Below, piece after piece: positions 45,701 to 56,300 of a DNA stretch of 64,000 bases. Every line of letters begins with the position of its first letter. The stretch's first letter is position 1. The notes under the pieces were generated by a model. The model had not been told where the DNA came from, made no database searches, and was given only the letters and a program-made list of their open reading frames with translations. Both the position numbers and the translations under genes were made by a program. The DNA is from Bugula neritina (lineage: Eukaryota; Bryozoa; Gymnolaemata; Cheilostomatida; Bugulidae), in assembly GCA_964035545.1 (NCBI GenBank), contig OZ037769.1, positions 13,849,133 to 13,913,132 of the forward strand. The letters run 5' to 3'.

Positions 45701-46449
45701 TGGAAGGTAGCAGGAGCGGAAGTTAACCCGAAGGGCAGTACCTTCCACTTCCACAGCCCATCTCTGGTGATGAACGCCGCTTTCTCCTGGGCGTCGGGAC
45801 TGAGGGGGACTTGCCAGTAGCCACTCAGCAAGTCTAAAGTACTGAAGTACTTGCTGCCGGCTAAGGCGTCCAGGGATTCGTCGATCCGAAGTAGAGGGTA
45901 GGCGTCCTGTATTGTTACGCTATTAAGTTTGCGGTAATCCACACAGAACCGCCAACTGCCGTCTTTCTTCCGGACCAAAACGACCGGCGAGCTCCACGCA
46001 CTATGTGCAGGCTCTATGAGGCCGCGGTCCAGAAGATCCCGGACTTGTCGGCTGACCTCCTTCTCCTTTTCTGGCCCCAGTCTCCTAGTGGGTTGGCGGA
46101 TAGGAAGAGTCCCGGCCGCTAGCGGTATCTCGTGACGAACGGCTCTAGTCAGGCCCACATCCTGGTCTCCGTTGCTGAACACGTCCCCATACTGGCACAG
46201 CAACTGAGCCATAGCTTAGCGCTCCTTGTTGCCCACGCAGCCTTCACAGGCTGACTGGTATAGTTCTCGGACGTGTTCCGGGACGGTCCCCCGCCGTACA
46301 GACGGGCGCTCTTGGGGACCCTCCGTCGCCTCGCCCAGCGACGGCCCTATGTCTCCCTTTTGGACCGTGTAAAAACGGCCCAGTAGGGATCCGGATGGTA
46401 GTGTCACCGACTCTGAAAAGGGGTTGATACACTGCACCAAGATCTCCCC
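42717..46449 (-). pseudogene. Pol of element D2 (RT, RNase H, integrase, tail), with stops
   Basis: Domain order and sequence match B: RT with YLDD, RNase H (LDTDASDQN, ending GLSRRPDEG), integrase H2C2 and core (AVDLVGP, HSDQGSHF, VERNN), GPY module, and a Pol tail ending FSYADAVKSRRAF at 42717. In-frame stops fall at 46450, 46216, 45439, 45304, 44161 and 43636. The B codons at these sites are Gln or Trp, and five of the six are explained by C-to-T or G-to-A changes alone. One base is also lost from a C-run near 42990, moving the tail to another frame. RT and integrase are therefore non-functional here, although LTR divergence is low. Confidence 0.88.
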
Positions 46450-48048
46450 TCAGTCAGTCAGCCGGTTCAAGCTACTGGCAAGTTGGATTCTCTTGTGCGT
46501 TCCTTCAACGACCCCTAATCCAGGGAGTTGGCGGTCATTCACCCTGCAGTAAATGGTCGCCCGGGAGCGGCCGGGTACTGTACAGTTGCGTATCACTTGC
46601 ACGCCCCCGACCAAGGGACGGCCGAACCTATTGACACAGGAAAATTCCCGGCCCGCCATTAGTATGGCGGACTTATGGAAATCCATATGGCATTGGTGTC
46701 GCTTCAGGAACGACGTCCCCAGGATGTGATCTTCTTCCAGCTGGCTGAGGATGAAGGTTTCCTGGATGGCCTGGTCGCGGATGCGACGAGGCAGCTCTAC
46801 AACATCGTAGAAGGGAATACGCGACCCGTCTGCGAGGGTGCCAGGTTCCCCGGTGTAGGGAGCTAGTTCCTTCCTCACCTGGAGAGGGAGAGCATCGAAG
46901 ACTCGTCTGCTGAGGAGATTCGTGTTGCAACCGGAGTCTAGCAAGAACGTGACAGCCTTGCCTGCCACCTTCCCGGGTAGGAAGTAGCTCTCTCCATGAG
47001 GTTGCAACCTTACTTCCCCAGCATGCATAGTCTCGGGCAAACGGCGTGGTTTCCGTTTGGTGATTGGCTGGTGCCGCTTTTTAGGCGGAGGGCTGTTTGA
47101 CTCCACTCCGATGTCCAGATGGACCTCGCCGGCCAGCTCCGTTTCCGGTAGCTGGCTGAAGCGGTTGGTGATTGGTAGCCTGAACGGTTCCCGCCGCCCG
47201 TTGGGACGGCTGGTCCGTCGTGGTGTCTGCCATTCACGGGGTGCTTCTCGTGGTTGCTCTCTCTTCGGCTCGTGAGGCCTTCTCCTGGATTGGGGGTCTC
47301 TTGGGCGGGGAGGCCCTGGTTTGCCGCTTTTCTCACCTCGAGTAGTTTTCTCTGAGGTCTCTCCTTTCGGTCCTCTGTTGGGGGGCCCGGCATCGGTGAG
47401 GGTCTTCGCCATCTGTTTCAATTTGATGCTCAGCCGGCCCATCTTGTCCCCTAGCGACTGAGCGACCTCCGCAGTGACTCGCGTGCCTCTTGCTTTCTTC
47501 GAATATAACCGCTCGGCCCGGAGATAGTCTTCTCCGACTTGCAGGGCACTTTCTAGGGTGGTCACTCCCTTCGCCTGTAATTGATGGTAGAGGCCCACAT
47601 CTTTAAGGGACTGCATGAAGTCAATGAGAGTAAAGTTCTGTCGGTGTGTTTCTGGCAGGTCGCTGTACGCGCTCCGTGCCAGTCTCTTCACTAAGGCAAC
47701 GTGGTCGCGGAGGGGTGTGTCTTCCGCCTGTCGTAGTACTTGCAGGCGGGCCCTGGCTTCCAGGGCGGAGGTGCCAAAACGGCTCCGTAGTGCAGTGAAT
47801 ATTTCCGCCACGCTCCGTCCTTGTCCGAACGGTCTAGCGCGCTCCGTCAATACTTCCCGCAGTTTGATGAGGGCTACTTGTGGCGGCCACTGAGCGACGT
47901 CTGTTACTTTATGGAATTCCTGGATGAATTGTTCTACATCTTCCGTACCCGTGAAGGTGGGAGCGGTCAGTCTATCTCTATATGCCTCCTCCATGTATAA
48001 GAAATTGACTGGCTTACCTCCTGGGTCTTCTGTTGTATGTTCTGTCAT
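46450..48048 (-). CDS. Gag-protease of element D2
   Basis: The start chosen is the Met at 48048 (MTEHTTED), the first ATG after the primer-binding site; the longer frame from 48117 begins inside the LTR and is unlikely. The Gag domain (VEQFIQEFHKVTDVAQWPP) matches B. Unlike B, no CCHC knuckle is present. In its place is a basic, proline-rich stretch (RRPHEPKREQPREAPRE), and gag runs into protease with no frameshift. Protease has the triplet in LLDSGCNT. The frame stops at 46450 (TGA where B has Gln), just past the protease domain, in the linker before RT. Confidence 0.8.
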   Translation of the reverse strand: MTEHTTEDPGGKPVNFLYMEEAYRDRLTAPTFTGTEDVEQFIQEFHKVTDVAQWPPQVALIKLREVLTERARPFGQGRSVAEIFTALRSRFGTSALEARARLQVLRQAEDTPLRDHVALVKRLARSAYSDLPETHRQNFTLIDFMQSLKDVGLYHQLQAKGVTTLESALQVGEDYLRAERLYSKKARGTRVTAEVAQSLGDKMGRLSIKLKQMAKTLTDAGPPNRGPKGETSEKTTRGEKSGKPGPPRPRDPQSRRRPHEPKREQPREAPREWQTPRRTSRPNGRREPFRLPITNRFSQLPETELAGEVHLDIGVESNSPPPKKRHQPITKRKPRRLPETMHAGEVRLQPHGESYFLPGKVAGKAVTFLLDSGCNTNLLSRRVFDALPLQVRKELAPYTGEPGTLADGSRIPFYDVVELPRRIRDQAIQETFILSQLEEDHILGTSFLKRHQCHMDFHKSAILMAGREFSCVNRFGRPLVGGVQVIRNCTVPGRSRATIYCRVNDRQLPGLGVVEGTHKRIQLASSLNRLTD

Positions 48049-48100
48049 ATTTCCCGTCTTTCCATTGTCTCGGCTAGAAAAATCCCACCGCCGCCACCAC

Positions 48101-48376
48101 TGTTGTGCGAGGCACAATAGTTATGTGGGCTTTCTAGCGAGTCTAATTAGCATTTAATCACCGATAACTCAAGGGTAGTTTCGATTAGAAGCTTTATTAA
48201 ATTATATAATACAATGCAAAAAATATCTCTATGTATCACGGAACTTGCTACTTTACATCACTGTAATTACGCTCCAACTAACTACTGACTGTCTGTATGG
48301 CTTAATACGATTGTTATCTATAACTCTCTGTGATTGGCAGGGGGTGTGCGTGACGTGTAAACCACGCCCCATTACA
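48101..48376 (-). repeat. 5' LTR of element D2
   Basis: 276 bp; + strand ends TGTTGTGCG...CATTACA, then the GTAG target duplication. Confidence 0.9.
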
Positions 48377-48450
48377 GTAGCACAGTTTAACGTCTGTTTA
48401 TAAGAATAAGCCAGGGCCCCGGTGGTAGTATTTTCAGGTAGTCTATAATG

Positions 48451-48740
48451 AATAAGTTATTGTTAAATGCTGCCAAATTCAACACACAACTACTGAGTGT
48501 TGATCAGCCACTGATTGGTGATGAGTAAATTTATCTTGGAGTGACTATACAGTCAGAGTTAAAGTGTACTTATTATACACAATCAGCAAAGTAAGCAATG
48601 ATAATAAAGGTTCTGAGTTGTATAAAATATGCTCCTGTTGATTTGCTCTTGACTACAAAGCTGATCAAATAGCCGAGGTTATTTCACTGAATACTTGAAT
48701 ATGATTGATGTCTTGCAGTTTGATACAGAAATGTTGTCTT
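48451..48740 (+). pseudogene. Relic of a non-LTR (CR1/L2-type) reverse transcriptase
   Basis: One frame, broken by several stops, reads KLLLNAAKFNTQLL, then IYLGVTIQSELK, AMIIKVLSCIKYAP and LFH-ILEYD. The spacing of YLGV-I...L, a K-rich helix and LEY matches the end of LINE reverse transcriptases. Too decayed for a firm family call. Confidence 0.45.
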
Positions 48741-49193
48741 ACAGAAATAATTCTGATTATATGTAATCTTACAATGATATCGCGTTAAATTGTTAATTTC
48801 AAGTTTGTATTATTTTTGTAGTTTTATATCTTTTCACCCTACATTTTGTGACCTAAATTTTTACAGATATTATTCCACATAGAAATATTTTTGTTTTTCT
48901 CGGTTATTATGCAATAATTTTGATATAAACTTGTTCTAATTAGGTTTAATGAGAATATGTGTAGTTTTTAGTTAAAATGATCCTAACAAAATCAAGCTTT
49001 GAGCTGTGGTACAAAGGTATTTAGAATAATCAAAAAATCTTGATGTTTGAAGAGAATAATTTCAGTTCACACTACAGTTAAAATAAGCTTTCTTTTAGCT
49101 GTAGTGTGAGCAGCACATGATGCATGATTTACTGTAATGTTAGTAATTTTAGAATATTTTATTCTTAGCTGGATGATGTGGTAGGGTAGTGCA

Positions 49194-51287
49194 ATGGCTG
49201 AGGGTTACTCCACAGCAGATCTGGATATGAATGGTTTGTTTGATATAATATAACTAATTTTATATAATATTAATTAAACTTGTGCAAATATTTTAGCTGA
49301 AGTGTTAGCATAAAGCAGTTTCATGTCTATACTTTTGGGCTCCTGTATTTGTAACATTTGTATTTATTGTTTGATATTTATGGCGTACAAATTATCAAGT
49401 CTGTCAGAAATAATAAACAATCAATTTTCTTATGCTAAATTAAGTACATCAGGCATTCAAGATTACTAAAAAATTGTGACATGACACTAAAATAAGTCAT
49501 TATTGTGTTTCAGGAGAGACTCAAGATGCAGATTCTCCATTTAAAGGTAAATAACAACTATTCTCAGCTTCAAGTATAGTGACGATAATGATTCTGGATT
49601 TTAGATTCATTGCTACATTATGTGGCTGTTGCTCTTTAGTATAGTTTATATTGTTTTACAGCTTCTTTCACCAGCAAAGAACTTCTTGGTAAAGGTAGTT
49701 TTGGGTTTGTCTACAAACGGTATGATGAACTGAGTAAGCAATGCATGGCTTGTAAGGAGGTGGACTTGGGTTTGGTTACTAACGCAGGATATCAGAAGGT
49801 ATTTCTTTATTTATGAGAGTTCATTATCAAATTAGAAATTTAACCTAAAAATTTAGTTGATGTTGCCAGTAGTCAAAGTGTAGAGAAAATGGTGAGACTA
49901 AAAAACCGTTAAAACTTAATTACTAATTTTCGTGCCTCAATTCTGCTATGTAAGTTTTATCTGTGCACCCCTCATCTAGACAACTTGATGGATCTGTTAG
50001 ATACAAGGGTGGTTCAAAAAGTAACGCCTGTTGTGTAAGATCAGAGAATTTTTATTTTCTGAATACTTAAACTATATATCAAAATGATCAGCAACAACTT
50101 AGGAACACACTTTATTTCTCAATATAGTCTCCTCCATTGTCCACAGCTGCTGTCCATCGTTTTATGAAAGCATGTATTCCTGCCTCGTAAAAGGAGGATG
50201 ATTGTGAGCGCAGCCAAGACCGTACAGCCGTTTTAACTTCTTCGTCAGTAGAGAATCGCTGACCTCTAAGTCCTTCCTTCATCGGACCAAACAAATGAAA
50301 GTCTGATGGAGCCAAGTCAGGGCTGTATGGTGGATGAGGCAATGTGGTCCACCCATGACGGGTGATTTCCTCTCTTGTTCTCAAACTTGTGTGGGGACGG
50401 GCATTGTCGTGCTGAAGGAGCACGTTAGCCACGTTGACATTTGGTCTGCAACGCTCAAGTCTGGTTTTCAACTTCCTTAGATTCTCAATGTAGGCTTCAG
50501 AATTTATGGTAGTGCCTTTGGCCATAAAGTCAATCAGTATCACACCCTGATAATCCCAAAACACAGTAGCCATCACCTTGCCAGCGGATGGCTGAGATTT
50601 GAATTTCTTCTTTCTGGGTGAGTCTGCATGTCCCCATTCCATTGACCTTCTTTTGCTTTCTGGCTCATAATGATGAACCCAAGTTTTGTCACCAGTGATA
50701 ATTCTTTGCAAAAATGTCTCATCTTCTGCATGCATGCTGAGAAGCTCACAACCATCCTCCTTTTACGAGGCAGGAATACATGCTCTCATAAAACGATGGA
50801 CAGCAGCTGTGGACAATGGAGGAGAATATATTGAGAAATAAAGTGTGTTCCTAAGTTGTTACTGATCATTTTGATATATAGTTTAAGTATTCAGAAAATA
50901 AAAATTCTCTGATCTTACACAACAGGCGTTACTTTTTGAACCACCCTCGTACTTACAACTAAAGGCTCAGCTGATGCTCATCATGATTGAAAGCTCTTAC
51001 TATTGTACCTGCTAAATGCCTTGTTGTTTTGGCATTTTTTTTATCAAGCATGTTTGTTGTTAAAACATTGAATATAGTTTTTCTTTATTTAATTCATGAA
51101 GCTGTTAGTTTTAAAAACTGGCCTTAGTTAGTGGATTTTTATCAAGTAAAAGACCTGCTTGCGTTTCCTGACTTTTAAAAACTGTTTGGAACAAAATATA
51201 ATGCTTGGTTTTAACCCAAACTGACTGAAACAGTGGTTTGTGCATCTAAATATTCTATTTAAGCAAAAACCTCATATATATACACAC

Positions 51288-51352
<65 letters not shown>

Positions 51353-51412
51353 CGTATATATACGTATATATACGTGTATATATGTATATATGTATATATG
51401 TATATATATGTA

Positions 51413-51509
<97 letters not shown>

Positions 51510-53343
51510 TAGTAAAATGAGAGTTTATATAACGTTACAAGAATGCTCTATAGAAATAATTCTAGAGCATAAACATTAGAAGAAACGAGATGAGATTTGA
51601 TTAATATAATGACATTTATTACTATTAGTTTCGTATACAAAACGATGTGCACTCGTCAGATAAAATTGCCATTATCATTGCTCACAACTATAAAATATTT
51701 TTATATGTAAATATACACAGAATAAGCTAGAGGATTAAAATATAACAAAGAGGTAGCATAGAATGTAATTGGCTATGTCACAGCATTCTTGAGTAGGAAT
51801 TCACTGCTATGTCTGCATATGGATAAAAAGTCACTGCGCTTATTGAGAGAAGATAACTGTGGCTTGTAAAGGATAAAATATTTTTCCCATAAGCATAGCT
51901 GACAGCTTTTAGTAATGTTATTGTATGGCTGGGTTTTTTTGAGAATTCTCCAGGATATTGTGAAGTCTAGGCCTCTGTCTTTTAAGGACCAGATGTGTTT
52001 GCTTAGCTCAGTTTGTAAGCGTTTGGTAGGGTGCCTGAAGGAAGCAAGGTGGTTGTAGTATCTTGCCTTGAATGCAGTAGAAGAAATTCCTACATATGTT
52101 TCAACAGCACCGTTTGATGGGACAGATACATTGGCCTGGTACACAATGTTTGGGGTTGTGCATTCTCCTGGGAGCGGGCACAACTCTACGTTTCTACAGT
52201 TACAGCCTGCCTGTGGTGTAGGGGCAGTGTTACATTTAGTCACATTTTTGTTGTGAGCAGTGATAGTTCGCTCCAAATTTGGGCAGCAACTGTAGCTGAG
52301 TTTGAGTGTGTTCTTGTTAAATATTTTGTACAGTGGGTGTTTGCTGTGGAATGTATCTTTTATTAGCTTGAGAAAAATGGAGCCGATTTTTGTCTTTACA
52401 TTACGGCTATAAAGTGGGTTGTACCAGATGACTTGTCTTTGTAGTATAGGTTTAATGCTTGTATTGGTGTTGTTAGTGTAGTCTCTGTATTTGAGCTGAT
52501 AATTATATCCACTTTTAGCTAACGCATCTTGATATTGTGGGATGGCATTGTTGAAAATGGTCTCATTAGTAGATATATCGCAAAGTCTGCGGTTTATGGA
52601 TTCTGGTATGTTTTTCAGTATGCTAGGGGGATGGTTAGAGTCTTTGTGTACATACAGAGGAATGTTGTTGGGCTTAGAGTATGGTGTATGTTGTTTCTTT
52701 ACCAGATCTAGGGTGACATCTAAATAGTCCGTTGTTTTTATTTTAACATCTATGGTGATCTTTAAACCGTGTGATTGAAATAGTGTGCAAAGGTCTTTTT
52801 TCAATCTTTCAGCTAGTTGGGGTTTGAGATCTGTGACTCCTAGCCCATCATCTCTATATAGACCAATGTTAGCTTTAAACTTTTTTGAGATTGTACTTAA
52901 TAAAAATAGTCTGACTAATTCACATGTTTCAGCACCATCGTGTGAGCCCATGGTGACGTCAAACAAATTATTTGACGATCTTTCACCCCAAAATGAGTTG
53001 TCATGCACCAATATAGATTTTTTTGTGTGCAGTATGGGAAAAATATTTTATCCTTTACAAGCCACAGTTATTTTCTCTCAATAAGCGCAGTGACTTTTTA
53101 TCCATACGCAGACATAGCAGTGAATTCCTACTCAAGAATGCTGTGACATAGCCAATTATATTCAATGCTACCTCTTTGTTATATTTTAATCCTCTAGCTT
53201 ATTCTGTGTATATTTACATATAAAAATATTTTATAGTTGTGAGCAATCATAATGGCAATTTTATCTGACGAGTGCACATCGTTTTTGTGTACGAAACTAA
53301 TAGTAATAAATGTCATTATATTAATCAAATCTCATCTCGTTTC

Positions 53344-53394
<51 letters not shown>

Positions 53395-56300
53395 GAGTTA
53401 AAATGTCACAGTTAAATTTGGTAAAACATTTTATTACTAATAGTTTCATGCATATTAATATATACACTCTTCAGACAAAATGTTTAAATCTACTAAAGAA
53501 TATAATACGTGATACGATTTAAATAGTGAAAAGCTGAAAAGCTGACGGATTAATATTTAAAATAGGCTGGTAAGCATAATATGTGGATTATAAAATGCTC
53601 ATGTAATGCTTTCTAAAACAAATGCCAGTGCATACCTACATGTAGAAATAAAGTCACTTCTGGTGTTTAATGAAGCGTACGTTGGCTTATATACTATGAA
53701 GTATTTCTCCCATAGACATAGGTGGCAGAGGGGGGAGTTTTTATTGCACGGCCGAGCATGTTTTAAAATTCTCCATTGTATATTATAATCCATATTCTTG
53801 TCTTTTAAAGTCCAGACATATTTACTGAGCTCAGTGGAGTTGCGTTTACTATTATGTTTAAAACTGGCTATATGGTTATGATATCTAAATTTGAATTTGC
53901 TCCATTTTATGATATGCTCTGTTTTAAACATTGAGCTCTTTTTAGCAGCACACTATATCTCACAGTCATATATATATATGTGTGTGTGCGTGTACACGCG
54001 CACGCGCACACATACATGCTTTTTTTAGAAAATTGAAAGGGCCATGAAAGAAGTAAGTGCAATGAAAAAATTGGACCATGAACATATAGTAGAGTATTAT
54101 GGGTATGAAATAACAGCGGGTGAACACAGACCAGGTTTGTCTATAGGCATGATAATGAATTTTGTGTCCATGTGTGCAATTAGTGTTTATTATTGGCGAA
54201 CACTATAATAAATAAACTTCCAACTTGTATTATATATTGTATTGTTAACTTTTTTCTGTGCCAAATTATGCGCAATTCATCTTGTTTAAGTACACTATTC
54301 AATGCATTAGCAAATATATTAGTAGTAAATCAATCTTTATATCATCAATAGAGACCAGGGTACTATATATTTATATGGAGTATGCCTCGGGAGGGTCTGT
54401 AAAAGACCATTTGAAAGTAGAAGGAGCTTTCAATGAGATTCAGGCTAAAAGATACACACGACAGATGTTACTTGGTGTCTCTTACCTTCACACACAACAT
54501 ATCATACACAGAGACTTGAAGTGTGAGCCCTGTTAAGTTTACTCTTTGCAGAAAAATAGTGTTATATAAATAATTGTTGTTGTTTTTCCAAAATATTTCC
54601 TCCTTTTTCTAAGTGAACGAAGCAATTTGATTTTTTCAAGAAATTTGTAAATTTTGCTAATTTGTTGTGATAATTTTTTAATCCAGGTGCCAACATGTTG
54701 CTAGGTGGTAATGATAATATAAAACTAGCAGACTTTGGAATAGCTAAAGAATGTCATCATTCAACACATGAAAGTAGAAGAACACTACACACTGAGGCTT
54801 GTGGTACAGCTCATTATATGGCACCAGAAGTTATGGCTGGAGAGGAGTATGGCCGGAAATCAGATATTTGGTGAGTCCATTTTTTCTCGGTTTAATACAT
54901 TCTCTTGCGTTTTAAGCAGCTCAACTTTCTATCTAATCATTTTCGTTTTAAACAGGAGTGCTGGAGCTACTGTGGTGGAGATGTTGACCACACAACCACC
55001 ATGGTATAATCTGAAAGATTTCCAAGTTATGTTCAAGATAAATTCGAAAGTCAAACCTGAATATGTCCTTGACTCTATTCTAAGTCCCAGAGTTAGCAAG
55101 TTCCTAGACGTGATATTCAACTATGATAGCCAGAGTCGACTTTCAGCCCCAGAGCTTTTGGAACATGACTGGTTTACGGAAGATATAACAGGTTCGCAGG
55201 TTTTTCTTATCAGTAAAATTAGCTAAAATGATGATAAAAAATGAAAAATTCATTAAAACTGCACAAAGCTAATGGGTTGTGCAGTTTCTTGAGTTAGTAA
55301 CAGCGGGATGGTTGTCTAATCCTGACAAATAACATTTAAATTGTTGTATGAATCTTTGCACTCACACTCAGTCACACACAGACACACACACATGACACAC
55401 TCACACTCATTCACCAGATACTTGGGCACTGTTGTACTGCAAAATAGTGTGTTTTTGTGTTGAAAACACTTTCTTGCTTGAGTAAATCTCAAGACTCCGT
55501 AAATATTACACTTTAAAAACCGCTGCTTCATAGAAAAACATCGAATTATTGCATTATGTAATGATCCTTCTGTGGTCACTGAAAAGGTCACATTACAATA
55601 AATTGTGGTTTTATAGCTTTCTAAAAGATGATACCAAAAAACGATTTATAATTCAGTTTTATATAATATCTTAGCTTACCAAGATGCAATTTAATTGCAA
55701 TACCTAGAGGTGCTTAATGTTTTGTTGATATGAAGTTATAATTATTCAAGTTTTTGGATTTTTCAACTTTTTGAAGCAATTTTACTTCTAGACAAGTCTC
55801 CTGGTAAAGTTCTAGTAAAATATTCTAATTAGGAATATAACAACCTAACATTTTCAGTCTCGTGCTTATATGAACCGTTAATAATATGGCACTCAGTTGA
55901 TACATGTATGTATTTTAAAAGATAAATATGATGAATTGTTATCATTTCATATCAAACTCAGCCAATTTTTTTAACCTTCTTGTTTACAAAAGTATATATT
56001 TTGTTTGAAATGTGGAAGTAGCTATATTTAAATTTTACTACTGTTATACCTAGTTACAGCACGTCTATAATACATTATTTAGTTTTATTGGATTAATTTT
56101 TTATATAGTATTCACATAATTATATACTGTTTTAATTTTCAGACACACCTTCTATTAATCATCTAATTTTGTCTCAAATCTTAAAAGTCCCTGATATTAT
56201 TTTTACTTTGAAAACTTCATGTTATGATATTTTGGCTATGTTACAAAACCTCTTAATTTTGCGATTGTCTTCTAGGATCATTATTTTTAAATTCATGCAC

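Larger units (their letters stand above)
40875..48376 (-). mobile_element. Ty3/gypsy element D2, B lineage (7502 bp)
   Basis: LTRs at 40875-41151 and 48101-48376 (277 and 276 bp) differ at about five positions. Target duplication GTAG sits at 40871-40874 and 48377-48380. Order on the minus strand: gag-protease, RT, RNase H, integrase, Pol tail, separate zinc-finger ORF3, hairpin, polypurine tract. TGGTGGCGGCGGTGGGA after the 5' LTR is the likely primer-binding site. Pol is broken by six stops while ORF3 is open. Confidence 0.93.
51576..53349 (-). mobile_element. Penelope-like element, 5'-truncated with inverted terminal copy
   Basis: Arms of about 316 bp (51576-51891 and 53033-53349) are inverted copies. 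The left arm is the element's 3' end with the last ~40 codons; the right arm repeats it. Both arms carry a hammerhead ribozyme. (TA)n tracts border both sides. The single ORF is an RT fragment with a GIY-YIG-like end. Confidence 0.8.
53400..53960 (-). mobile_element. Second, diverged PLE fragment (3' end)
   Basis: Holds the C-terminal part of a PLE protein (53599-53931) and a 3' end related to that of the first PLE, with its own hammerhead. It is bounded by (TA)n on the left and an alternating TG/CA tract on the right. Confidence 0.75.

Noticed and set aside
46450-48117. Start of D2 gag at 48117
   Set aside because: That ATG lies inside the LTR and upstream of the primer-binding site; 48048 is the better start.
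51240-51580. ORFs of Tyr/Ile repeats on both strands
   Set aside because: They are translations of (TA)n; no protein meaning.
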